64,000 nucleotides of DNA from Nitrososphaerota archaeon (GCA_016201435.1 JACQCT010000001.1:40284-104283), one strand, 5' to 3'. Shown: positions 9,508-18,708, counted from the first letter of the stretch. Notes: generated from the sequence alone by a model not told the origin. A program made the numbers and translations.

Positions 9508-10614
9508 TTGCTATGTTGTTTGATAAATATGAAAGCTAGGGAACTTCCAACTTATGACAAATTACTGTTACCGCTGTTAGAATACGCAAAAGATGGTCGT
9601 GATATTGCGTTAGATGTTGCAGAAAAATACTTGGCGGAAAAATTTAAACTTACTGAAGAGGAAAGGAGAAGGAAAAAACCTAGTGGAAGAGAAACAATTT
9701 TCAGGGACAGAATCTTTTGGGCTCGCTTATACCTAAAAAGAGCTGGTCTGATTTCCTATACGGAAAAAGAGGCTCATTACAAAATAACTGAAGAAGGGAA
9801 AAAATTCCTAGAAGAAAAAAACCCAGCAACACTAAATACAAAAATTTTAATGGAATTTTTTCCCTCATTCAAACAATGGCAAGACGAAATAAAGTATTCG
9901 AAGAAAATAACTCGTAAAGGAAAAAAAACAGCATCCCCTCAGGAATATCTTGGAATAGTGATACTGATTGATACTCTTGGAACCAAAGGAATACTGAAAA
10001 AAAGGGATCCTAATAAAATTAGAGAAGAATGGAGGGAATTTATCAAAAATATGAACGAAAAAGCAATTCAAGAATTTAAGAAACTTGGTAATTTCTCGTT
10101 TGATACATTTTCCGATACTATTCTTATTACTGTTGGCATAAAGGAAAAAGAATATCCGCTATACAAAATTTCTGGATTTTTGAGATCTTTTGTTATAGAA
10201 AGCATGAGAATTGATAGGCCTATAAGAGGATGTATTTCAGTAGGCCCAATTATTAAGGATGACAAGATTATCTTAGGTGATGCAATTGATGAAGCTGTAG
10301 TTTATCATCATCTTCCACAATGGGTGGGGATTTCTGCCAGTCCTTCAGCTCATATTGAAATAGAAAAATTATATCATGAAAACCGAGAAAAAACCAACCT
10401 CTATTTCCAAAAATACGATTTACCATTGAAGATGTCGGTTGAACAAGGAGCATGGGTCATAAACTGGCCGCGTCTAGTAGAAAAAGAAATTGAAATACGC
10501 GAGATTCTAGCTAAAAGAATTTTGGAAACCAAATCAGACATTGGCAATGCATTGAAATGGAGAAATACCGTGAATTTTTTTGAGCATGTTATGGAAGAAA
10601 TTGATGATTCTTAA
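9508..10614 (+). CDS. Mrr N-terminal winged-helix domain fused to nucleotidyl-cyclase-like (class III CHD-like) domain
   Basis: Mrr_N signature TYDKLLLPLLEYAKDG...LTEEERRRKKPSGRETIFRDRIFWARLYLKRAGLISYTEKEAHYKITEEGKKFL. C-terminal part has ILIDTLGTKGI, FSDTILITV, RGCISVGPI and ILGDAIDEAV, resembling cyclase metal-Asp strands. Confidence 0.65.
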   Translation: MLCCLINMKARELPTYDKLLLPLLEYAKDGRDIALDVAEKYLAEKFKLTEEERRRKKPSGRETIFRDRIFWARLYLKRAGLISYTEKEAHYKITEEGKKFLEEKNPATLNTKILMEFFPSFKQWQDEIKYSKKITRKGKKTASPQEYLGIVILIDTLGTKGILKKRDPNKIREEWREFIKNMNEKAIQEFKKLGNFSFDTFSDTILITVGIKEKEYPLYKISGFLRSFVIESMRIDRPIRGCISVGPIIKDDKIILGDAIDEAVVYHHLPQWVGISASPSAHIEIEKLYHENREKTNLYFQKYDLPLKMSVEQGAWVINWPRLVEKEIEIREILAKRILETKSDIGNALKWRNTVNFFEHVMEEIDDS

Positions 10615-10680
10615 TAACACGATCAAACTAAAATCTGTATGTTCTGAACCTAGTCATTTACTAGATTGCCTTTCTATTCT

Positions 10681-10732
10681 AGGTACCATTACCAGGCACA
10701 AATGACTGTACCAGGTACCATTACCAGGCACA
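10681..10732. repeat. 20-bp direct repeat (AGGTACCATTACCAGGCACA), two copies, 32-bp period
   Basis: 10681-10700 and 10713-10732 are identical. Confidence 0.9.
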
Positions 10733-10785
10733 TAAGACCAACGTGTGTACAGGGATAAAAGCCGGTAGATATTGTTGTATTCTTA

Positions 10786-10941
10786 TTAATTTTGATTTTG
10801 TTCCGTAGAATATCCAATAGCGCCGCCTAAAATAGCACCAACTACTGCTCCTACTGGTCCTCCTACCATTGCCCCTATCAGAGCGCCGCTACCAATTCCT
10901 GTCGCTGTTTTCATTCCATCTTTTTTTCCATTATTTGCCAT
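10786..10941 (-). CDS. 51-aa glycine-zipper protein
   Basis: MANNGKKDGMKTATGIGSGALIGAMVGGPVGAVVGAILGGAIGYSTEQNQN, translated by hand from the minus strand; below the ORF-list cutoff. Confidence 0.6.
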   Translation of the reverse strand: MANNGKKDGMKTATGIGSGALIGAMVGGPVGAVVGAILGGAIGYSTEQNQN

Positions 10942-11054
10942 AATTACGGTATTAGTACCTTATTATACCTTAAAAAGTTTGTGTTGATCGCAGTCACTTC
11001 GCTCATTGTCCTTTTCAGTGACGTTACAATAAAGATTCGTAAAGATTTTGCCTA

Positions 11055-12332
11055 TCATTTCTTTACTCCCCCCACAAAAATCTCTTCAGAAAATATTTCT
11101 GGGTGAAGTTCCTTAAACCGCATCATCCATCTAGTCATTACATCTTGGTTCTTCTTTAGTTGAGCAATCTCCATACTCTTTTGATATAATTCCTTATTCT
11201 CAATACGCAGTTTCTTGTTTTGAGCCTTCTCCCTTTCCTCATCAGATATGGTAAGATGAGGAACGGCATTGAGATATTCTTCTACCAATTCACCAATGTG
11301 TGTCTTGAAGTAGTTTCTGTCAAGTTTGACAAGACCAACATGATCCATCATGTACTCTTTCTTGATTAATGCTGCAAGAGGCGAATCTTTTGAGATTGTT
11401 TCCTTGTTTATTTTGTTGAAGAATCTTCGAAACCCGTTCATTATTGGTACGTCGTGTCTTCGCCTGCCTTTGGCAAGAGGTTTCCTAATTTCTGCACTCT
11501 CTGCAACCCTTGTAATTCTTCTTTTGATCGCATCAGGTTTTAGTTTTCTAACAAAAGGTCCTGCTTCTTTGAATAGTGGATCAGATGGCAAAGGCTCCTT
11601 GCCAACTTCTTGTATCCATTTTTGTTTGTAATCAAGTATTGCTTTGTATGCTTCCGGTGTGATAAATGCAGGATACTCTTCAGACGTTTTCCTGTATACA
11701 GTTAATATCCCGCAAACAATCTGTGCTTTACTCTCTTCTGATTCTGTTATATCAAAAACAATTTTGTCATTAATTTGGTAAACTGGTATCAGATCCTCCC
11801 AGTTTAATGCAAAACCTCCCTCCCTGATTCCAGAACTTGCTGCAACTAAAATCAATGCCTTGTCAATTGGTCCTCGAATAAATCCAATCATCTTTTGAAT
11901 TTCCTGTCTTGTGTATCCTCTTCCTTCAGAATCAGTATTGTCGCGTTCTGGAAATGTATAGTAGATACGTTTCCAAGCAATTGGCACATCATTCATATCA
12001 AGAAGTTTTCGAATTGGTTTAAAATATCTGCCAAACGAATTTGGGCTAAGATAATCTTTATCGGTTGTTGCAAGTTCGGTTCTCTCCTTGAGTCTTTTTG
12101 ATAAAGTTAGCAGCAGACTTGTAATCCATTCTGGGTCGGCTTTTGCCCTATGCACCATTTCAGATGCGCGCTCCTCAAAAGTTCCATTAAAAACATCTTC
12201 AAAGATATCACACAAAACTCTCCGCAAGGTGCGGGTGTACTTTTCCTTGGTAGCAGCAGCCCTCATCCCCTGGTAGAACAGGCCTATTGGTTCGTCTGCC
12301 ACTTTTTGGATTTCCTCTTTTCTTATCTTCAA
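11055..12332 (-). CDS. Tyrosine-type recombinase/integrase-like protein
   Basis: AASSGIREGGFALNWEDL resembles the tyrosine recombinase box I region; MDHVGLVKLDRNYFKTHIGELVEEYLNAVPHLTI resembles archaeal integrase C-termini; lies immediately beside a tRNA 3' end. Confidence 0.75.
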   Translation of the reverse strand: MKIRKEEIQKVADEPIGLFYQGMRAAATKEKYTRTLRRVLCDIFEDVFNGTFEERASEMVHRAKADPEWITSLLLTLSKRLKERTELATTDKDYLSPNSFGRYFKPIRKLLDMNDVPIAWKRIYYTFPERDNTDSEGRGYTRQEIQKMIGFIRGPIDKALILVAASSGIREGGFALNWEDLIPVYQINDKIVFDITESEESKAQIVCGILTVYRKTSEEYPAFITPEAYKAILDYKQKWIQEVGKEPLPSDPLFKEAGPFVRKLKPDAIKRRITRVAESAEIRKPLAKGRRRHDVPIMNGFRRFFNKINKETISKDSPLAALIKKEYMMDHVGLVKLDRNYFKTHIGELVEEYLNAVPHLTISDEEREKAQNKKLRIENKELYQKSMEIAQLKKNQDVMTRWMMRFKELHPEIFSEEIFVGGVKK

Positions 12333-12379
12333 TTATTTTCCTCTTTCGGGTCGGAACCCTAAAAAGGACATTATTGAGG

Positions 12380-12454
12380 CGGGCCCGATGGGACTCGAAC
12401 CCACGACCTGACGCTCCGCAAGCGTCCGCACTATCCAAGCTGTGCAACGGGTCC
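12380..12454 (-). tRNA. tRNA-Arg (anticodon GCG)
   Basis: D-stem GCAC/GTGC, anticodon stem-loop GACGC-TTGCGGA-GCGTC, T-arm GTGGG-TTCGAGT-CCCAT, acceptor GGACCCG/CGGGCCC with an A3-C70 mismatch. Confidence 0.85.
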
Positions 12455-12517
12455 ATTGGAAGTTTCACTTGACCCCGTTATAATACATTTCAAAAAGTAA
12501 TTTTTGGAATTTGAAAT

Positions 12518-13225
12518 TTACGCCGCTTGCTGTTCTGCCTTTTTCACAAAGACATAATTCATTATCAATCCAGCAATTATTGCACCAATAATTGGACCTG
12601 CCCAGTAAATCCAGTGAAAATCCCAGTATCCTGAAATGAGTGCTGGACCAAAGGTTCTTGCAGGATTCACTGATGCACCAGTCAATGGGACACCAACCAG
12701 GTGAATCAAAAATATCATGCCACCGATGGCAAGACCGTACATTCCGGCGGGTGCCTTTTTGTGTACTGCAGTCATGAAAATAACAGTAACCAAGAAAAAT
12801 GTCAAAATGATTTCAACGGCAAGACCAGATATAGCACTATGATTTAGAAGTTCGCTTGGTCCACCCTGCGTTCCAAAGAATACCTTGGCGCCAAGATCTG
12901 GCAAGATTGCTTTAAGCGATGCGGCAGCAACAATTGCGCCAATTAACTGAAATACGATATAGGCAATGCCATCTTTGATTCCAATTCTTCTTGTAACCAA
13001 CATGGAAATTGTCACAGCGGGATTAATGTGAGCACCAGAAATATGACCGAATGTATAAACCATCAAACCAATTGCTGCACCATGTGCTAAAGATATCATG
13101 ACTATTGCTTGAATTGAAAGACCTGTTCCAAATGCAACAGCTGCTAGTATGATAGCTAGTGGTCCAAAGAAAACCAAACAATATGTTGCAATAGCTTCTG
13201 CAAACCATGCACGTGGATTTACCAT
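12518..13225 (-). CDS. Aquaporin / glycerol facilitator (MIP family)
   Basis: Two NPA boxes (HINPAVTISM and SVNPARTFGPA) and several hydrophobic segments. Confidence 0.93.
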   Translation of the reverse strand: MVNPRAWFAEAIATYCLVFFGPLAIILAAVAFGTGLSIQAIVMISLAHGAAIGLMVYTFGHISGAHINPAVTISMLVTRRIGIKDGIAYIVFQLIGAIVAAASLKAILPDLGAKVFFGTQGGPSELLNHSAISGLAVEIILTFFLVTVIFMTAVHKKAPAGMYGLAIGGMIFLIHLVGVPLTGASVNPARTFGPALISGYWDFHWIYWAGPIIGAIIAGLIMNYVFVKKAEQQAA

Positions 13226-13302
13226 CAGTCAATCACCTTTGGAATAACCATATAAAACATTCGAATAAGAAAAAATAATTAGGGAACAAAAAAACAGATC
13301 TC

Positions 13303-13761
13303 ATGCTTACAGAAGGTGACGATGTTCCAGAGTTTAGCTTAAAAGATGCAAATGGAAAATTGGTTAAAAAATCAGATTTAAAAGGTAAAAAATATGTTGT
13401 CTATTTTTATCCAAAGGACTTTACTCCAGGATGTACTACAGAGGCAGCCGAGTTTTCCCAGGACTATAAGAAATTCAAGAATGCAGATATCGAGATACTT
13501 GGAATAAGTCCAGATGATGAAGAATCTCACAAAAAGTTTGGCGAAAAAATGAAAGTACCGTTTATTTTGCTTGCAGACATGGAGAAAGATGTCGCAAAGA
13601 AATTCGGAGTATGGGGCAAAAAGCAATTTATGGGTCGTGAGTACATGGGTGTAAACAGATCAACCTTTTTGGTAAACGAAAAAGGAAAAATTTTCAAAGT
13701 ATTTGAAAAAGTAAAACCCGCAGGACATGCACAGGAAGTCCTAGAGGCTTTTAAAAATTAG
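13303..13761 (+). CDS. bcp: Peroxiredoxin (Bcp/AhpC-TSA family)
   Basis: YFYPKDFTPGCTTEAAEF active site motif. Confidence 0.92.
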   Translation: MLTEGDDVPEFSLKDANGKLVKKSDLKGKKYVVYFYPKDFTPGCTTEAAEFSQDYKKFKNADIEILGISPDDEESHKKFGEKMKVPFILLADMEKDVAKKFGVWGKKQFMGREYMGVNRSTFLVNEKGKIFKVFEKVKPAGHAQEVLEAFKN

Positions 13762-13762
13762 T

Positions 13763-14450
13763 TTAGGGTTTCCAGCCGGCTGGCAGTGTACCGCGTTTTG
13801 GTTTTGGCGGCTCTGGTGCAACTTTAACAGTTTGAGTTGTAGGTTCACCCTTGTATTGTTTGTCTGGAGGATGATATGACAACCTTGCTCTTGTTGCATA
13901 GTATTTGTTTCCAGTATAACCTGTAGAGCTGGTTGTTGCATATGCTGGTGCAACTTCGCTTGATGATACTTTTGGTGCCGGAGGTGGTGCTGGTCTTGTC
14001 TCTTCATGTCTTGCAGGCTGTGTTTGTGGAGTATATTCTTCTGCGGCCTGTGCACCTTTTGCTTTCCATGTTGATGAGGATGACTTTGGTTTTTGTTGTG
14101 AACTTGAGGTTTCTTGGTATGTATATTGTGGTTCTGGCGGTGGAGATGGTCGCGATGTTGATGTTTGAGTTGTAGGTTCACCCTTGTATTGTTTGTCTGG
14201 AGGATGATATGACAACCTTGCTCTTGTTGCATAGTATTTGTTTCCAGTATAACCTGTAGAGCTGGTTGTTGCATATGCTGGTGCAACTTCGCTTGATGAT
14301 ACTTGGTGCAGGTCTTGCATGTTGTTCTGCAGGTTTTACCTGAGACGATAATTGGCCTAGCTTTGCTTCAAGTTCAGCAATTTTTGCTTCAAGTTCGGAA
14401 GTAGATTTTTTAGTAGAACGTGGTTTTTTTGGTTTGATTTCTTTTGACAT
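13763..14450 (-). pseudogene. Low-complexity repeat protein with coiled-coil N-terminus, split by a 2-nt frameshift
   Basis: N-terminal ORF (14178..14450) MSKEIKPKKPRSTKKSTSELEAKIAELEAKLGQL...ARPAP and C-terminal ORF (13763..14320) join as ARPAP-KVSSSEVAPAYATT if 2 nt are restored at about 14304, matching the second internal repeat. Confidence 0.75.
13830..14304. repeat. Identical ~142-bp direct repeats at 13830-13971 and 14163-14304
   Basis: Base-for-base identity read from the sequence; 333-bp (111-codon) offset, in frame. Confidence 0.93.
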
Positions 14451-14553
14451 GTGCTATTTGGTCATGCAAATGTAGTTTATTTAGATTTTGATCAGGGTGC
14501 GGACGTGATTATTTATAGAAGTTTTATAAGAAGCGCACGGGATTTATTCTCTG

Positions 14554-14931
14554 TTGGACGATTTTGAAAGGGATTACCCCGGGTTTGACTGGAAAAATAC
14601 ACCCGCCTATAAACATCCAGGCGGTAGAAACTGTCCCTGCCCTAAACATGAATACATAAGAGAACAGGTCAATGTGGCAAGGACCATAAGTCAAACAAGT
14701 AAAGAAGTTGGCAAAATCACACTCAAGTTTTGCCCTGATCACTATAGAGTATATCTAAAAGAAGTAATTCCCGCAATGCCTTTCAAATACAGAATGCTTA
14801 CCAAAATAGCTCTTAAAATTGGCGCAATACAAATTGAGCAGCTCAAATACATGCAGTCAGATCAATGCTTTTACTGCAAATTTGGATCTGGCGGACATGA
14901 CAAGAAAACCGAATTGCCTCCAATAGGCTAG
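14554..14931 (+). CDS. Conserved hypothetical Cys/His-rich protein
   Basis: GGRNCPCPKHEYIREQ ... KFCPDHYRVY ... CFYCKFGSGGHD; TTG start. Confidence 0.6.
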   Translation: MDDFERDYPGFDWKNTPAYKHPGGRNCPCPKHEYIREQVNVARTISQTSKEVGKITLKFCPDHYRVYLKEVIPAMPFKYRMLTKIALKIGAIQIEQLKYMQSDQCFYCKFGSGGHDKKTELPPIG

Positions 14932-15158
14932 ACAGGCCCAAGCAAAATTTTTGGTTTGTTAGGAGTATCATGATGGCATTTTTTTCCACATAGTGGACAT
15001 GTAACCCTATCCAAAAAAATGCACTGACAAATATGTGACTTTAGATAACTTTCAGCACTTTTTGTATATTCCCCAGTGCCGTTACAAAATGAACAAGGGG
15101 TATCTAAAAGTGCAATCTTACCCTGCCCATTACAAACGGCACATTTTTGATCAGTCAC
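14928..15158 (-). CDS. Small zinc-finger protein with DnaJ-type CxxCxGxG repeats
   Basis: CAVCNGQGK, CSFCNGTGEY and CPLCGKKCHHD motifs. Confidence 0.65.
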   Translation of the reverse strand: MTDQKCAVCNGQGKIALLDTPCSFCNGTGEYTKSAESYLKSHICQCIFLDRVTCPLCGKKCHHDTPNKPKILLGPV

Positions 15159-15269
15159 GTTGACGAATTTCCTCTTTAAAGATAATTAAATTCCTTTTGT
15201 TAAATCTTTTTCCCACTTGGTGTGTAAAAATCCAGTTAAGCTTATACAATATACAAATTCAGTAGTGAT

Positions 15270-16712
15270 GTGGCAATAGAAGATCTTGGAGAGTTTGTAG
15301 AAAAGCTGGAAAAGGCAGGAGAGTTAAAGCGGATAAAAACGCAGGTTGATGCCAATTTAGAGATTGCCGAGATTTTAAGAAGAACGATGTATTCAAACGG
15401 TCCAGCACTTTATTTTGAAAATGTAAAAAATTATGACATGCCAGTTTTGGGAAATGCGTTTGGCTCGCTAAAAAGATTAGAGGTTGGATTAGAGACAGAC
15501 GATTTTACTCAAATTGGCCAGAGAATTGTTGACATGACAAAGATGGAAATTCCAAGTGGAATTTTTGAAAAAATAAAAAAATTACCAGAGCTATCAAAGA
15601 TGACGGACATTGCACCAAAAATGCAAAAAAGCGGACCTGTGACAGAAATTTTTGAAGACTCACCTTCATTTGACAAGATTCCAATTTTGAAAACATGGCA
15701 CAAAGACGCTGGAAGATTCATCACTTTTGGTCTTGTTGCTACAAAACATCCAGACACTGATATTAGAAATCTAGGAGTATACAGAATGCAGATACTTGAC
15801 AACACTCATGCTCTCATGCATTGGCAAAAGCACAAGAGGGGTGCACATCACTATGACATCAAAAAAGACGCTGGAAATAAAATTGAAGTGGCCGTAATCA
15901 TTGGTGCAGACCCAGCAACAGTATTTTCTGCAGTTGCCCCAGTCCCCGAAGGTCTAGACAAATATCTTTTTGCAGGAATAACAAGAAAGACAGGAATTAA
16001 AACTGTAAAATGCAAGACAGTTGATCTTGAAGTTCCTGCAAACGCAGAGCTGGTACTAGAAGGATATGTTGATCCGTATGACATCAGAATGGAAGGTCCG
16101 TTTGGTGATCATACCGGATACTATACCCCACCAGAGCCATATCCCGTATTTACTCTGACTGGAATAATGCGACGAGAAAAACCAATTTACCTAACTACTA
16201 TAGTTGGAAAACCAATTCTAGAAGATGCATTTATTGGCAAAGTAATAGAGCGCTCATTTCTGCCTTTGATCAAAATGTTCCAACCCGAAGTTGTGGATTT
16301 TTCCATGCCAGCTGCTGGATGGTTCCAAGGCATGGCCATCATATCAATCAAGAAAAGATATCCCGGTCAGGCAAAAAAAGTAATGATGGGCCTATGGGGT
16401 CTGGGTCAGCTTGCACTAACAAAAATTTTTGTGGTCGTTGATGAGGACATCAATGTACATGACATGAATGATGTCATATGGGCAATTACAACCAGAGCTG
16501 ATGCCGCACGAGATGTTATCATAATAAACAACACTCCAACTGACACTTTGGATCCTGCATCACCGCTAGTAAATCTCGGATCAAAACTTGGAATTGATGC
16601 AACCCAGAAGACCAAAGAAGAAGGATATCAGAGAGAGATTCAGGAATTGGTTTCAGTTGATGAGGATACAAAGAACATAGTTGATGCCAAGTGGTCTAGT
16701 TACGGAATTTAG
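15270..16712 (+). CDS. ubiD: UbiD-family decarboxylase
   Basis: 480 aa with UbiD-family features (EGPFGDHTGYYTPPEPYPVFTLTGI, KPIYLTTIVGKPILEDA); GTG start. Confidence 0.9.
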   Translation: MAIEDLGEFVEKLEKAGELKRIKTQVDANLEIAEILRRTMYSNGPALYFENVKNYDMPVLGNAFGSLKRLEVGLETDDFTQIGQRIVDMTKMEIPSGIFEKIKKLPELSKMTDIAPKMQKSGPVTEIFEDSPSFDKIPILKTWHKDAGRFITFGLVATKHPDTDIRNLGVYRMQILDNTHALMHWQKHKRGAHHYDIKKDAGNKIEVAVIIGADPATVFSAVAPVPEGLDKYLFAGITRKTGIKTVKCKTVDLEVPANAELVLEGYVDPYDIRMEGPFGDHTGYYTPPEPYPVFTLTGIMRREKPIYLTTIVGKPILEDAFIGKVIERSFLPLIKMFQPEVVDFSMPAAGWFQGMAIISIKKRYPGQAKKVMMGLWGLGQLALTKIFVVVDEDINVHDMNDVIWAITTRADAARDVIIINNTPTDTLDPASPLVNLGSKLGIDATQKTKEEGYQREIQELVSVDEDTKNIVDAKWSSYGI

Positions 16713-17827
16713 TGCATTTGAACTGTATTATAGAAATTGTCCCTTTCTTCTACCTGATATCCAATTTGCTTTACCGCGTGTATTATTTTATTTGAGGTAA
16801 GTTCCGTAGAGCGTGAACCTGTGCATGAAACAACTTCTTCTCCAAGCAGTGTTCCCCCAAAGTCATCAGCACCATATTGTAGTGCAATCTGTGCCATCCC
16901 TACACCGTTTGTAAGCCATGAGGATTGTATGTGTGGGATCAGTCCATCATACATGATTCTTGATATTGCGATCATCTTTAGCAGCTGTGAACCACCTGCA
17001 GAGTATTTTACAGTCTCTTCTTTTTGCATAAGCGTATTGTTTGGTTCAAAGCTCCAAGGAATAAAGGCCATAAACCCTCCTGTTTTTTCTTGAAGCTTTG
17101 CAATTTTGATAAAGTGTTCTGCAATATCCCTTACGCTTTCTACATGTCCATACATCATTGTTGCAGATGCTGGCAGTCCCATGGTGTGAGCTTCCTCCAT
17201 TATTTTTAGCCACTGCTCAGACGAGATTTTTTTTGGACTGATTATGTTTTTGACAGAATCTACTAAAATCTCTGCGCCTGCACCAGGTACCGATTGCAGT
17301 CCAGCTTTTTTTAATCTTGAAAGGACTTCTTTGGTGTTAATTTTTTCTACTCTAGATATCATATCAATTTCTGATGCGGATAATCCATGTATGCCAATTT
17401 TGGGAAATTTTTCCCTCATCATTTTAAATGCATCTTCATAATATTCAATTCGAAGTTTTGGATTATGTCCTCCTTGGATCAACACTTGAGTAATTCCAAA
17501 CATCTCAGAGGCTGTTTTGATTCGTGATTCAATTTCTTCAAGTGAAACAGTGTAAGACTCTTCATGTCCTGGCTGTCTGTAAAACGCACAAAACTTGCAG
17601 TCAGTTATACATACGTTAGTGTAATTTAGTATCATGTTGTTTACAAACGAGACCTTTTTTCCAAACTTTTTTCTGGTAAGATGTCCAGCCACTAGACCAA
17701 TAAGATGAACATCATTTGATTCTAGCAATCTCATGCAATCATCTAGTCCAGGCCTAATTCCATTTAGTGAATTTTCTAAGATGTTTCCAATTTCGGAACT
17801 ATAAAGCTCTTTTGTAACCTGACTCAA
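16709..17827 (-). CDS. mqnC: Radical SAM cyclic dehypoxanthine futalosine synthase
   Basis: NYTNVCITDCKFCAFYRQPGHEESY (CxxxCxxC) and the C-terminal FGGTLLGEEVVSCTGS of MqnC/CofH-like enzymes. Confidence 0.85.
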   Translation of the reverse strand: MSQVTKELYSSEIGNILENSLNGIRPGLDDCMRLLESNDVHLIGLVAGHLTRKKFGKKVSFVNNMILNYTNVCITDCKFCAFYRQPGHEESYTVSLEEIESRIKTASEMFGITQVLIQGGHNPKLRIEYYEDAFKMMREKFPKIGIHGLSASEIDMISRVEKINTKEVLSRLKKAGLQSVPGAGAEILVDSVKNIISPKKISSEQWLKIMEEAHTMGLPASATMMYGHVESVRDIAEHFIKIAKLQEKTGGFMAFIPWSFEPNNTLMQKEETVKYSAGGSQLLKMIAISRIMYDGLIPHIQSSWLTNGVGMAQIALQYGADDFGGTLLGEEVVSCTGSRSTELTSNKIIHAVKQIGYQVEERDNFYNTVQMH

Positions 17828-17919
17828 TTTGTTTTTGGGTTTGTTTCATCTTATTTAATTCTTGACAGCAGATTATACCCGGTATTTTTAAGTAGGGCAC
17901 ACACGGAGGATAAATTCCA

Positions 17920-18708
17920 ATGGTCACAGGTCACCAACTCCGAATGAATCGGATTTTACGAGCTGGAAAGATGCTTTGTATTCCAATGGATCACGGAATT
18001 TCAAGTGGTCCCCTAAAGGGAATTGAAGATCCTCATGCATTAGTTTATGATTGCCAGCATTATGGATTGACTTCAATTATAGTAAACAAAGGAATTCTCA
18101 GGTCGTTTCCAAAACCACCCAAAGTGGGGTTACTAGTACATTATTCAGGCAGCACATCACTTTCAACTTCCCCAAATAGAAAAATGCTAACTGGTTCTGT
18201 TGAAGAAGCACTCAGACTAGGTGCAGACGGAGTTTCTCTTCATATCAACATTGGCGGAAAAGAAGAGCCAGAAATGATTGAACAGCTTGGAAGAATTTCA
18301 GATGATTGTCACAAATGGAGCATGCCTCTATTGGCAATGATGTACCCAAGGGGTGAGAATGTCAAAAATCCACACGATCCTGAAATTGTAGGCCATGTTG
18401 CAAGAATAGGAGCAGAACTTGGGGCAGACATTGTCAAGACTTTGTACACCGGCGATGTGGATTCATTTGCAAAAATTGTAAAAAGCACTCCAGTTCCAAT
18501 AGTAATAGCCGGCGGGCCAAAAGCAAAAACTGACATGGACGTATTAGAAATGACAGAAGACGCAATGAAAGCAGGAGCAAAGGGAGTAACATATGGCAGA
18601 AATATCTTCGAGCACCAAAGCCCGGGCAAGATGACACATGCCTTGGCTGGCATAATATTTAGAAAAGAGACTGCAAAGGAAGCTGCAAAACATCTTGACC
18701 AAAAATAG
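17920..18708 (+). CDS. 2-amino-3,7-dideoxy-D-threo-hept-6-ulosonate synthase (archaeal shikimate step 1, FBA I-like)
   Basis: MDHGISSGPLKGIEDP ... YPRGENVKNPHDPEIVGHVARIGAELGADIVKT; next to DHQ synthase II. Confidence 0.9.
   Translation: MVTGHQLRMNRILRAGKMLCIPMDHGISSGPLKGIEDPHALVYDCQHYGLTSIIVNKGILRSFPKPPKVGLLVHYSGSTSLSTSPNRKMLTGSVEEALRLGADGVSLHINIGGKEEPEMIEQLGRISDDCHKWSMPLLAMMYPRGENVKNPHDPEIVGHVARIGAELGADIVKTLYTGDVDSFAKIVKSTPVPIVIAGGPKAKTDMDVLEMTEDAMKAGAKGVTYGRNIFEHQSPGKMTHALAGIIFRKETAKEAAKHLDQK

Noticed and set aside
12208-12472. ORFs overlapping the tRNA-Arg on both strands
   Set aside because: They read through a well-folded tRNA gene; chance ORFs.
13741-14286. His/Gln-rich 181-aa minus-strand ORF
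   Set aside because: Out-of-frame reading of the repeat protein gene; low-complexity composition is a by-product of the other frame.
13830-14304. CRISPR-like interpretation of the 142-bp repeats
   Set aside because: Only two long copies, in frame within a coding sequence, with no short repeat-spacer periodicity.
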